In this document: piece by piece, positions 50,440 to 61,618 of the stretch
Layout of the letters: every line of letters starts with the position of its first letter
Numbering within the stretch: the first letter of the stretch is position 1
Origin: Prosopocoilus inquinatus
Lineage: Eukaryota > Arthropoda > Insecta > Coleoptera > Lucanidae
Length of the DNA: 64,000 bases
NCBI GenBank assembly: GCA_036172665.1
Contig: CM069869.1
Span: forward strand, 6,572,001 to 6,636,000
Reading direction: 5' to 3'
Program-made: the position numbers and the translations under genes
Notes under the pieces: model-generated
The model's input: only the letters and a program-made list of their open reading frames with translations
Databases searched by the model: none
What the model was told of the DNA's origin: nothing

Positions 50440-52190
50440 TTCAGAACAACTGAAAGTAATATTTCACACATTACTGAATTGATTGATACAGAAGCAGAAA
50501 CATTTGGCACAGAGAAGTCGAATCCATTAGGTAACCATCCATTAACTGAGGTATCTACTGATCGTCCGACGACAACATATTTGCCTTCAACTTCTCAACA
50601 ATTGTCATCATCCTTAGCTTGCCAAACATTACAAGTAGTATCCTCTGGAAGTCGCTACATTCTACATCACAACAGACAAAACAAATATCTCATCATTTTA
50701 CACTTTCAAAGCAAACTAAAGAAAAAATAACCAAGTCATTGGCATATTTCATTGCAGTGGATATGCAGCCATACAATATAGTTGAAAATGAAGGATTTCA
50801 ACATTTGCTAAATGTTTGCGTTCCGGGATATGTGCTACCAAGTCGAAAAACAGTATCTGAACAACTAATTCCCAAGTTATATCAAGAAACTCGTACAATA
50901 ACCCAGAATAATATTTCCACAACAATGTATTTGTCGTTCACAACAGATTGTTGGACTTCAGTAGCAAACATTCCCTATATTTCTCTAACATCACATTATA
51001 TTACTGATGATTGGTTATTAACTTACTGCTGCTTAAATTGCACTGAAATGTCCGATGATCATACGTCAGAAAATATAAGTGACTGTTTACTTAACCTTTT
51101 ACATGAATGGAACATTTATGAAAAGCAAACTGCTTTTACAACAGACCATGGTGCAAATATGGTAAAAGCAATTGCAAATTTGAATTTTAATCATGTTAGT
51201 TGTTTCGGGCACTCCATTAATACTGCCATAAATAAAATATTTGAAATGTCTGAATTACAAAAACCACTACAGAAAGTGAAGACCTTTCAAAATTTGTTAG
51301 CGCATAGTTGGAAAGCAGCCAGGGAATTAAAAGAATACCAAGAGAAGTATAATCTGCCGATCAGAAAATTACCTTCTTTTAGTAAAACGAGGTGGTGGTC
51401 TTTACTAAAATTAATTGAAACAGTAATTGAACAACAGGTACCAATAATGACATTTTTACAACATTATGATGCAAGAAAATATATTAATAATACATTGTCT
51501 GTTGAGGAAGTTGAGATTTTGAAAGAAATCGTTCAGATATTGAAGCCAATAGAACATATTTCTGAAATTCTATCAGGAGAGAAATATGTCACAGCAGCAA
51601 TAATATTGCCGGTCTTACAGCAAATTGAAGCCGAGTACTCAAATATACTCAAATCTGAACTGTATAAAGAAATTATTAACCATATTTTAACAGTATTAAA
51701 TAAACGGTATATTGACGATATTCAGACAAATAATCTATTAAAAAAATGTACATTTTTGGATCCTAGATGTAAAACTAGTATTTTTACAGAGAAAGATAAA
51801 CAGAAAATATTACAAGACGTTAAGGAGGAAACAGAAAATATGTTTTCTGAAATGCAAATAGAACAGACAAGCAAAAAAAGGAAGCGCACCGGTTTAGCAG
51901 CAATATTACAGCAACACAGTGAAGAAAACGTAACGGATGAAACCGGGATCCAAAAAGATATATCAAATTATTTAAATATGCCAACAATAGACATAGAAGA
52001 AGATCCCTTGAGTTGATGGAAAATCCAGAACGTTTCACTGAAATTCTTGTGTTTTGGCAAAAAAATATTTACCCATACACGCGACGAATATATCGTCCGA
52101 AAGAGTTTTCAGCAAAGGTGGAAATATTGTCACTGACATGAGAAGTACTTTATCTTCTGAACATGCAGAACAACTAATATATCGATAAAT
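50440..52190 (+). pseudogene. hAT transposase (ZBED/BED-type family), broken
   Basis: The main open frame (50619-52016) includes the hAT core: FTTDCWTS (first catalytic Asp), FTTDHGANMVKA (second), CFGHSINTAI and TRWWSLLKL, ending in LDPRCKTS. The C-terminal dimerisation region continues past a TGA at 52014-52016 with frame changes, to SKGGNIVTDMRSTLSSEHAE and TAA near 52188. The N-terminal part lies in another frame (50479-50730), and no BED zinc finger was seen. It is inactive as it stands. Confidence 0.85.
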
Positions 52191-52739
52191 TTTATCTCTA
52201 AATAACAAACATATTCGAAAATAAATGTGTATTACCCTGTTAATATTAAATATTATTGATACTATAATATCGTGAGTTTTTTTTTTTTCAACTCTGAACC
52301 TAACACCAACGCAAATATTCCCATACTCCCGTATTCAGTTTAAAAAAGAACAAATAAATGTGCTGTTACTGTCAGTTATGAAATATCATAAATTATGTCA
52401 GAAAAAATATATAAAAAATACAATGAAAGGCACTTGATAATCGTTAGGCAAGTTAATTAAAATATTTTAAAGTTTTCTTTACGTCGTGATCATGTCCCAT
52501 ATACTAATAAAATTGATATTTCAATAAAATTTATATTCAAATAGATTTAGTGCGAATCGGACGAATTAATTTGAATGCCACAGGCCACAATACTAACGAT
52601 ACCCAATATAATTAGTAATATACTTAATAAACAACTCTTCAAAAATTAATAATTATGCACGTGCACAAATAGCTCAATAATAGTTTTAGTATAACTGAAA
52701 TAAATAATAAATTATTGATTATTAATATTTTTAGGAAAA

Positions 52740-54050
52740 TTACATTATCGGCAATAACGATAATATCGTGACCAACAATATATTATCGACATTATCGATA
52801 CCACCAGTAATGTAGATAACTCCGTCATATATCGCTGCGAAAATTTATCGATATATCGATATTATCGATAATATCGATAATTATCGAATAACAATATTTC
52901 CATTTCAGATATCGATATATCGATATTATCGATAATATCGATAAATATCGATAATATCGATATTGTCGATATCTGAAATGGAAATATTGTTATTCGATAA
53001 TTATCGATATTATCGATAATATCGATAATATCCATAATATCGATAAATATCGAATAACAATATTTCCATTTCAGATATCGACAATATCGATATTATCGAT
53101 ATTTATCGATATTATCGATAATATCGATAATATTTATTTAATAATTTATCGATATTATCGATATTTATATATATAATTATCGAATAACAATATTTCCATT
53201 TCAGATATCGACAATATCGATATTATCGATAATATCGATATATCGATATCTGAAATGGAAATATTGTTATTCGACATTATCGATATTATCGATACTGTCG
53301 ATATCTGAAATGGAAATATTGTTATTCGATAATTATCGATATTATCGATAATATCGATAATATCCATAATATCGATAAATATCGATAATATCGATAAATA
53401 TCGATAATATCGATATCTGAAATGGAAATATTGTTATTCGATAAATATCGATAATATCGATATTGTCGATATCTGAAATGGAAATATTGTTATTCCATAA
53501 TTATCGATATTATCGATAATATCGATAATATCCATAATATCGATAAATATCGATAATATCGATAAATATCGATAATATCGATATATCGATATCTGAAATG
53601 GAAATATTGTTATTCGATAATTATCGATATTATCGATAATATCGATAATTATGGAATAACAATATTTCCATTTCAGATATCGACAATATCGATATTATCG
53701 ATATTTATCGAATAACAATATTTCCATTTCAGATATCGATATATCGATATTATCGATATTTATCGATATTATCGATATTTATCGATATGGATATTGTCGA
53801 TATTATCGATAATATCGATAATTATCGAATAACAATATTTCCATTTCAGATATCGACAATATCGATAATATCGATAATATCGAATAACAATATTTCCATT
53901 TCAGATATCGATATATCGATATTATCGATAATATCGATAAATATCGATAATATCGATAAATATCGATAATATCGATATTGTCGATATCTGAAATGGAAAT
54001 ATTGTTATTCGATAATTATCGATATTATCGATAATATCGATATATCGATA
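52740..54050. repeat. Right subterminal palindromic satellite of the hAT element
   Basis: About 1.3 kb of TATCGATA/ATTATCGATAAT palindromes punctuated at least twelve times by ATCTGAAATGGAAATATTGT plus TATTCGATAA, in both orientations. The unit spacing is about 60-140 bp. Minor units contain ATCCATAATATCG. The short frames rich in Ile, Asp, Asn and Ser are artefacts of this repeat. Confidence 0.92.
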
Positions 54051-54220
54051 AATTTTCGCAGCCCTACTAAGGGGAGAGGCACGATATATATCGTGGGGAG
54101 AGGAAATTAAAAAAAAAGGAATTGACAAGTGTCATAATTAAAAAGATACATCTTTGTATTATTCTTATGATGTTTGACGTGCCAGTGTTTCGATAAAGAA
54201 GTAAGTGCAAACACAACACT

Positions 54221-54232
54221 TGGCGCAGTCAG
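54221..54232 (+). promoter_or_regulatory. tRNA-Ser-type primer binding site
   Basis: TGGCGCAGTCAG matches the 3' end complement of insect tRNA-Ser, a primer used by several Gypsy elements, with the second-last base changed. It sits just before gag, where expected. Confidence 0.65.
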
Positions 54233-54288
54233 TAATCATTGGTTTTTGTCTAAAAAAATTGGTCGATTTTAAATTTTGTATTGGGAAA

Positions 54289-55070
54289 TGTCGACGAAGT
54301 TTGAAAAGTTTCAGCCGCCACGAGAAACTTGGTTAGTATTTCTGGCTCGTTTGAAATGGCATTTCGTTTCTCTGGGTATTGCTCCACCAGATGCAGAAGG
54401 TAACATCACAAATGCGGTGAAACGTCGAGCCGAATTATAAGTCTTGGGATAGAATTGACCACGAAGTTAGCGAATGCAGTTGATGATGTGAATCAATTGG
54501 AACCGTTGACTTTCGATGATCTTGTTGCCCGCATAGAAGCATTGGTTGATCCGAAACTTTTGGAAGGTTATGAAGGGCATAGTTTTCATTCCCGTCAACC
54601 GCAAACTAATGAGAGTGTTTGAGAGATTTTATGAATGCATTACGACATATTTCACTTACCTGCAATTTTGCGGCAGATGCTATAAATCCGAATGCCGATC
54701 GGTTAAGAGATGCTTTCATTGTTGGTCTTCGCGATAAGGAAATGCAACGCGATTTACTGAAACAAGACGGTTGGACTGTAGATAATGTTGTTATGAGAGC
54801 GAAAATGTTTGAAAACCGGCTAATACTGCTGATTTTTTGGGTTCATCAGGAAAATCGACGGTCGATGCGATAACTGATAAAAAGAAGTTTGAAAGTCAAG
54901 AATTGTAGAAAAATCAAAATGTTCGTTCTGTGGAAAAGCTGGCCATTTAGAAGACAAGTGTTTCAAGAAAATGGCGTATTCCGTTTGTAAGAAGAAGGAT
55001 CATACAGAGAGCCATTGTTATTCTAAGAAAACAAGAAATCTCGAGTCAAATTGATTTGCGAGGAAGCGTC
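54289..55070 (+). pseudogene. Gypsy gag with CCHC zinc knuckle, broken
   Basis: Starts at MSTKFEKFQPPRETW and is cut by a TAA near 54440. Later pieces in shifted frames include RLRDAFIVGLRDKEMQRDLL, typical of retroelement capsid, and the zinc knuckle CSFCGKAGHLEDKC near 54920-54965. Several frameshifts separate the parts. Confidence 0.75.
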
Positions 55071-55169
55071 TGATGGTGAAGAGGGTGAATGCGAAAGCTC
55101 TGACGATGTCGATAGTATTGGTGTTGTTAGTACAACGGAATTGTCAGCTCCAAAGTTACTCATCGATTT

Positions 55170-57180
55170 ATGGGTGAATCGAAAGAAAACTTGATACTGG
55201 ATCTGGTGTAACGTTTATTAAGCGAAAAATGTGGATGGCATTAGGATATCCAGTTTTGAGGCGTTCTAAAATGAAGTTTGTGTCGCACAGTGGGGACGAG
55301 TTATCGATTTTGGGTCAGTTGAAAGTTGATGTTCGATTCCGGAATAAAACCATTCGACAATTGCCAGTTATGGTTATTGATGGTCTACGTTCACCTTTAG
55401 TTGGTCGGCAATGGTGTAATCTATTTGGATTATCGTCAATGGTGGAAAATTGTTACGAAGCAAACGCTGAATGGGAAGCGAATAATACAGTACATTCGAT
55501 TGTCGACTACAGTGATAAAGTCATTAAAGTTTTAATTTCTGATTATAAAGATTTATTTGATGGATCACTAGGTTTGATTAAGGGTTTGGAGGCAACGTTG
55601 ACAATTCAAAATCATAGTGGAGACATTAAGAAATTTTGGCCTACTCGCCCTTTGCCATATGCCCTGGAAAAGAAAGTAAACTTGAAATTGGAACGGTTCT
55701 AAAACCGCGGTATTATCGAATGAGTTCCAAAGGACATTTCTGAATGGGCGGCTCCAATTATAGTCGTTTCTAAAAAAAGGTACGGATGCACTTCGTATTT
55801 GCGGGGACTTTAAAATCGCTGTAAACAAATCGATTATTGTGGATCAATTTTCGCTACCGAAAGCAGAAGATTTGTTCACGAAACTAGGTGACAGTCAGTT
55901 CTTCACTACGTTAGATTTGCTTATCACCAAATTAAGTTTGATAAGTTCGCAAAAAATTATTAGTCATCAATACAAAGAAAGGTTTATATCGATATGTTCG
56001 ATTACAGTTTGGCGTGGTATCCGCACCTGCGATTTTTCAACGAATTATGGATCGCGTTCTCCGTGGATTTCCTGGCGTGCTGTGTTATTTGGACGATGTG
56101 TTGGTAACTGGACCTACTCAAGAAGAATATTTAGAGCGACTTCGTTTAATATTTCATCGACTGCGTGAATTTGGCGTTCGTCTAGGTCTAAATAAATGCC
56201 GGTTCTGCGCCACGACGGTTCAATATTTGGGACATTTGATTGATAGAAAAGGATTGCGTCCTATGAATGAGAAATTAGCCGCAGTACAAAAGGCACCAGA
56301 ACCAAGGACTGTGGGTGATTTACGGTCGTTCTTGGGATTGGCGACGTATTATTCGAAATTTATATCACATCAATCAACTATTTCTGCGGGTTTATATGAT
56401 CTATTAAAGAAGGATAAAAAGTTTACTTTTGGTCCACGACAGAAGTTGGCTTTTGAAAATTTGAAGAAGGTTTTGGTTTCACCTCCCGTACTTTGTCATT
56501 ATAATCCGGATTTAAAAATTGGTCTTGCGACAGATGCATCACAAGTTGTAGTTGGTGCGGTATTATTTCATATTTTTCCTGATGGATCGGAGAAACCGAT
56601 TGCATATGCTTCTGCTACTTTGGCAACTAGCCAACGAAATTACTCACAAATTGAAAGGGAAGCATATTCAATTATTTTTGGAATTACGAAATTTAAATCG
56701 TATTTATATGGACGCAAGTTCAAATTGGTCACCGATCATAAACCGTTGCTAATACTTTTTGGATCGGATAAGAGAATTCCGGATCGTACATCCAGTCGAC
56801 TCCAACGTTGGGCATTGCAGCTTATGGGATTTTCATATGACTTGGTTTTTAGAAGGACGTCTGATCATGCAAACGCAGACGCTCTTTCACGTTTACCTCT
56901 GGAAATGTCATCTTTTGCAATTGAAGAGATTGTTAATGTTTTTCTGACAGAGAAAGAAGCAATGATGACTAGAGAAATATCAAGTCAGAAGTTGGCTAAA
57001 TCAGTACGAAAAGACAAAATGATTCAACAAGTCATTCGACGCTTAGAAAATAATTATTGGCCGGTGCCTGCTGATTTGCGGTCATTTTATCGACGTCGAG
57101 ACGAATTATCGGTGGAAAATTCCTACCTATTCTGGAATTCTCGTCTCATCATTCCCAACAGTCTAAGTCTCGGAGATTGA
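55170..57180 (+). pseudogene. Gypsy pol: protease, reverse transcriptase, RNase H; broken
   Basis: Protease active site LDTGSG lies near 55190-55210, then a long frame to 55702. The reverse transcriptase begins near 55700 in changing frames (ICGDFKIAVNKS, SLPKAEDLF) and is continuous from 56014: CYLDDVLVTG is the catalytic box and VQYLGHLIDRKG the connection. RNase H follows (TDASQVVVGAVL, ERE, TDHKPL, ADALSRLP). Just after its end (LSLGD, stop at 57178) homology stops, so integrase is lost. Frame breaks are near 55700, 55790 and 55930-56014. Confidence 0.85.
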
Positions 57181-57182
57181 AA

Positions 57183-57685
57183 GGGCAGCTGTAGGAGATC
57201 AAAATAAACTTTTGATCATAACTCAATAACAAGAAGTTACAGCGGTTTAACTTTCTTAATTTCGTCTTTAATTTACACCTACAGCTTCTTAATTAATCAA
57301 AATTATTTCACAATTGTTAAATAAACTCTAAATTTATCAAAACCACCGTTCATAAAATGTCTATGTGAATATATTTCCTAGTTTTGTTTTAATTAGTAGG
57401 CGGTGCACAATAATACGAAAATCCGATTTTGGACATTAAAAGAAAGAATGAAATAGCCGCAACATTTATGTGACTGCGTTTTTTAGATGATTGTTTCATG
57501 TAAAGCAGTGTTCAATTAACTCTTAAAGACCCCAAATTTGAATTTAAAAGGTAAAATATTACTCCAGAAAGTAACTTTTGTGACTTAAGTAATTTCACTT
57601 TAAACTCTTGTAACTTTTTAGTTGTTAATTTTTTACCAAAACTTTATTGAGGAAAAAGCTTTAATTTGATCTCCTCTAGCTGCCC
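57183..57685. mobile_element. MITE at the broken Gypsy end
   Basis: GGGCAGCTGTAGGAGATCAA at the left and, as complement, GGGCAGCTAGAGGAGATCAA at the right are terminal inverted repeats. About 500 bp, non-coding. It separates the Gypsy fragment from the LINE fragment at 57693, so a deletion or recombination may have occurred around it. Confidence 0.8.
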
Positions 57686-57692
57686 AGTATAA

Positions 57693-58510
57693 ATGACCAA
57701 TAAATTACCTACCAACTGCGTTAAAAATGGAAGGATGTACGATTTTCATTTATGCAGATGATACCAGTGTATAGTTGGGGAAACAGAAAGCGGGACAGTA
57801 AACTTTCGTTAGTTTTAATGTCAGGTCAAAAAGCGATCGTAAGATGTCGCTGTTTTATCTGTTAGTTTTAACCTTACTTCTAAATTTCGGTAACTATAGT
57901 AATTTATCAAGCTTCACATTAAGTAAAATAATTAATCATTCCATTTATAATTAAAAATTATAACCAACAAATACCTCATACAAATAAATCATACTAGTGT
58001 AATAGTTAGTTTTTATTTTACTTACAATTAGTGCCATGCAAAATAAAATGAAACAAAATAACAGTCATGCAGCCTTTCGATTGAATTATTGAATGCAAAT
58101 ATCCGAACATTGATTGAATTAAGATTTCTAATATACATATTCCACATCCAAAATGTCACATAGTTCTTCCAAAGTCTTCACTAATTCCATTTAATTCACT
58201 GATCGAAAATTTTCACTTACATTTCCCTTAGAAAGACGATACATTCTTAAGAACTCAATTTGACAAGTTATTTCTGACGTTCACTGATGGTAATAAATTA
58301 ATTAGAAGGGCCACGACCGTCACCAAGAAAACTTCACACAATCAAAATAATCGGAAATTTCGTTATAAAATTTATATTTTATAAATAAGACTTGTCCCGC
58401 TTTATGTTTCCGCAACTGTACTTATAAGAGAAAATTTTATGGAAATAGTGCAGTGGTATCATTCTAATCACCTAGTAATTAACAGTACAAAAACAACTTG
58501 TACTGTAATC
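57693..58510 (+). pseudogene. LINE reverse transcriptase fragment split by a MITE
   Basis: The frame at about 57693-57771 contains LPTALKMEGCTIFIYADDTS, the catalytic palm of a LINE reverse transcriptase. It stops at the MITE and resumes in the same frame at 58421 with WYHSNHLVINSTKTTC, the region that normally follows, ending at TAA near 58510. Confidence 0.75.
57772..58418. mobile_element. TA-flanked MITE inside a LINE fragment
   Basis: TAGTTGGGGAAACAGAAAGC at the left and CAGTTGCGGAAACATAAAGC as complement at the right (both followed by GGGAC), with TA duplicated (57770-57771, 58419-58420). Removing it restores the host LINE reading frame exactly, which proves the boundaries. It contains a GTCAAAAAGCGATCGTAAGA string shared with the hammerhead-like repeats. 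Confidence 0.9.
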
Positions 58511-58519
58511 TAAGATCTC

Positions 58520-59412
58520 ACTGCAAATTTTAAAATTAATAATTAACATTAAGAACAATTTCACGTGATTACTTACTCCTTAGTGAGTACAAAAGGTTAA
58601 ACCACTAATTAACATAATATTAAATTTCATTAAGAATAAATTTTGAATTTTACATTTTTTGACAGCTAAATTAATTGCGAAATTTAGAAAATTGAATCGC
58701 GATAGAAAAATTGTTTATTCATTATTAGGTAATACGATGTAAATTTTGATTTCGAACATCTTGATTGTCTTTCGTTTTAGTTTTAAAATTTAATAGGTAA
58801 GTATAAATACAACTAAGTTTCTCAATATCAGTTCTTTTGTTGATACTTTTTTTATTACAAAAAATATGGCACATTTCAATAAAAAGTCTTTGATTCAAAA
58901 TTGGTTCAATATCTAAAATTTTTGCATCTTCAAAATTAATCTTATGGTCTTCATTATTGGCATGTTCAGATAAAGCACAAGCATTAGGTCTAAGTCTAAT
59001 ATCACTTTCATGAGAAATAATTCTCGAATGAAGAGTTCTTGATGTTTGGCCAATATAAACAGAATCACAATCATGACAAGGAATTTCATAAATAGAATTA
59101 ATTTGTTAAATGGATCTTTAACTTTTGTAAAAAGAGACTTAATTGTTAATAAATTTTTAGTTGCAATCTGAATGTTTTTGTTTTTTAGTACTTTTATTAG
59201 TCGAGATGTAAGATTTGGTATGAATATTAAAGATCTAAAAACTTTACCAACATTAATTGTTTGTGAATTATTATTAATTTGAGAAATAAGTTCTATTCTT
59301 TGTGAAGTATTGAAAATTAACTTATTTAGCACTGCAAAAGGATAACTATTTTTTATGAGAATATTTTTTAATTTGTGCAAATTTTTATTCAACAAAAAAG
59401 GATGAGAGATTT
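58520..59412 (-). mobile_element. Penelope-like element, inverted 3' partial copy
   Basis: Reverse complement of 60288-61131 at high identity. It encodes on the minus strand the thumb region and, after a 10-bp deletion near 59107 (loss of one of two AAATT-bounded repeats) that shifts frame, the GIY-YIG domain. Partial inverted copies at the 5' side are a known feature of Penelope elements. Confidence 0.85.
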
Positions 59413-61077
59413 TAAAAAGAGACCCTACTGGTTCATTTGAAAAGAAAGCCAATCAAATTATTTCTGAATTAAAGACTGTTAATATGATAGACGAAGAGAC
59501 AGCTAAGTCATTAAAGAATTATTCTTCTTGTTGTCCAAGATATTATGGCTTACCTAAAATTCATAAACCAACGTTGGCTCTACGTCCTATCATATCTTCT
59601 ATTAATTCACCTAATAGTAATTTATCAAAATTTATTACTGAAATATTAACCAATGTTTGTAATAAAAGTAATGAATTTTATGTATGATTCTTTTGAATTT
59701 TCTGAATTTGCAAACAACAGATTAATCCCAATTAATTATGTAATTATTAGTCTAGATGTTGTTTCACTTTTAACCATCATACCTTTAGATTTATTCTTAC
59801 AAAGTATTGAAAAAAACTGGGAACAAATATCTTTGGTAAGTAACTTACCAAAAGAAAAATTAATATTAATAATAAAATTTCTTTTTGATTCCACTTATTT
59901 CAAATTCAATAATATTTATTATAAACAAATTCTTGGAACACCTATGGGTGCTAATATATCTCCAATTATTGCTCAATGTGTTATGGATGATTTAATTGAA
60001 TGCATACCAAAGTTATCATTTGAAATTCCTTGGCTCAAAAAATATGTTGATGAGATTTTAACGGTTTTTAACAATTATAATCCTAATATTCAATTTACTA
60101 TTGAAAAGGAAACAGACAGGAGTGTTCCTTTCTTGGACACGAAAGTTATTCGTTCAGAAAACAATAAAATCATTATTGATTGGTACACGAAACCTATTAG
60201 TTCTGGGCGTTATATTAACTTTCATTCTTGTCATCCATATAAAATGAAAATTAACATGATTTTTGGATTAAAAAATCGTATAGAAAAAATTTCTCATCCT
60301 TCTTTGTTGAATAAAAATTTGCACAAATTAAAAAATATTCTCATAAAAAATAGTTATCCTTTTGCAATGCTAAATAAGTTAATTTTCAATACTCCACAAA
60401 GAATAGAACCTATTTCTCAAATTAATAATAATTCACAAACAATTAATGTTGGTAAAGTTTTTAGATCTTTAATATTCATACCAAATCTTACATCTCAACT
60501 AATAAAAGTACTAAAAAACAAAAACATTCAGATTGCAACTAAAAATTTATTAACAATTAAGTCTCTTTTTACAAAAGTTAAAGATCCATTTAACAAATTC
60601 AAACAAATTAATTCTATTTATGAAATTCCTTCTCATGATTGTGATTCTGTTTATATTGGCCAAACATCAAGAACTCTTCATTCGAGAATTATTTCTCATG
60701 AAAGTGATATTAGACTTAGACCTAATGCTTGTGCTTTATCTGAACATGCCAATAATGAAGACCATAAGATTAATTTTGAAGATGCAAAAATTTTAGATAT
60801 TGAACCAATTTTGAGTCAAAGACTTTTTATTGAAATGTGCCATATTTTTTGTAATAAAAAAAGTATCAACAAAAGAACTGATATTGAGAAACTTAGTTGT
60901 ATTTATACTTACCTATTAAATTTTAAAACTAAAACGAAAGACAATCAAGATGTTGGAAATCAAAATTTTCTAAATTTCCCAATTAATTTAGCTGTCAAAA
61001 AATGTAATATTCAAAATTTATTCTTAATGAAATTTAATATTATGTTAACTAGTGGTTTAACCTTTTGTACTCACTAA
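59413..61077 (+). pseudogene. Penelope reverse transcriptase with GIY-YIG endonuclease
   Basis: The frame to 59690 has YYGLPKIHKPTLALRPIISS, a Penelope hallmark. A one-base frameshift near 59687 leads to the frame open to 61077: ISLDVVSLLTIIP (motif A), GTPMGANISPIIA (motif B) and KKYVDEILTV (motif C, where the usual second Asp is Glu). The thumb follows, then GIY-YIG endonuclease with CDSVYIGQTSRTLHSRIISH and a conserved EHANNEDHKI. The changed catalytic residue plus the frameshift make it inactive. Confidence 0.88.
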
Positions 61078-61131
61078 GGAGTAAGTAATCAAGTGAAATT
61101 GTTCTTAATGTTAATTATTAATTTTAAAATT
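59413..61131 (+). mobile_element. Penelope-like retroelement, main copy (N-terminus missing)
   Basis: Begins inside the reverse transcriptase at KRDPTGSFEKK and runs to the 3' non-coding end. Together with the inverted partial copy at 58520-59412 it forms the typical Penelope arrangement. Confidence 0.87.
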
Positions 61132-61618
61132 TGTTTTGTAGAAACCTTGATAAGGGAAAAGGAAATAAATTTTCCGAAAGCTCGGTTGAACTTTAAAAGA
61201 GTATTATTATCAACCCCCTTTTTTGACTACAGCCCAGTTATAGAATAGATTCCAAATTGGAGCTAAATTTGCCCTCTGCACGACAGAGTTTGGTTGCCTG
61301 CGCAAAAGCTGCCGCAACTAAAGGTTGCCAGCATTTATGGTCTCGCTGCAACTTGACATTTCTCTGAGTCTTTCTGAAGACTTTCTTAATTCGAAAGAGT
61401 TACCTTTTACAACTGGCTGCAAGTGACTTGCGGTAGGCTGAGAGGCGACAACCAAGTTTTTTCGTGTTCTTCATATCGTTCTTCACTTAATGGCACCTCA
61501 TTCAATTTCCTAACAAATGAATGAATTTATTGGAAAAAAAAAACTGTTGAAACTTCGCCAATTAAAGGTACTTGCGGCAAGATTTTTCAAGGCAACCCGG
61601 TCGCTTTGTATTCTTCTC
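61132..61618. other. No gene recognised
   Basis: Contains the Penelope 3' flank and moderately GC-rich unique sequence. No exon was identified. Confidence 0.4.

Larger units (their letters stand above)
49338..54066 (+). mobile_element. hAT-superfamily transposon, complete ends
   Basis: Perfect 8-bp direct repeats CTAAGGGG flank it (49330-49337 and 54067-54074). Termini TAGGGGTGCG and, as complement at the right, TAGGGCTGCG form short imperfect inverted repeats, as hAT elements have. It contains a hAT transposase pseudogene and, at both ends, arrays of TATCGATA palindromes, very long on the right. A foldback element is nested at 50085-50215. Length 4.73 kb. Confidence 0.92.
54130..57182 (+). 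mobile_element. Ty3/Gypsy-type LTR retrotransposon, 3'-truncated
   Basis: Gag, protease, reverse transcriptase and RNase H follow in Gypsy order, preceded by a primer binding site. The integrase and 3' LTR are missing: the coding region stops at the left end of a MITE at 57183. The sequence before the primer site may be the end of the 5' LTR (it ends ACACAACA at 54218), but without the 3' LTR its start cannot be fixed. Confidence 0.85.

Noticed and set aside
53155..54128. Ile/Asp/Asn/Ser-rich small proteins in the 52.7-54.1 kb region
   Set aside because: Direct products of translating TATCGATA repeats; similar frames appear in both strands.
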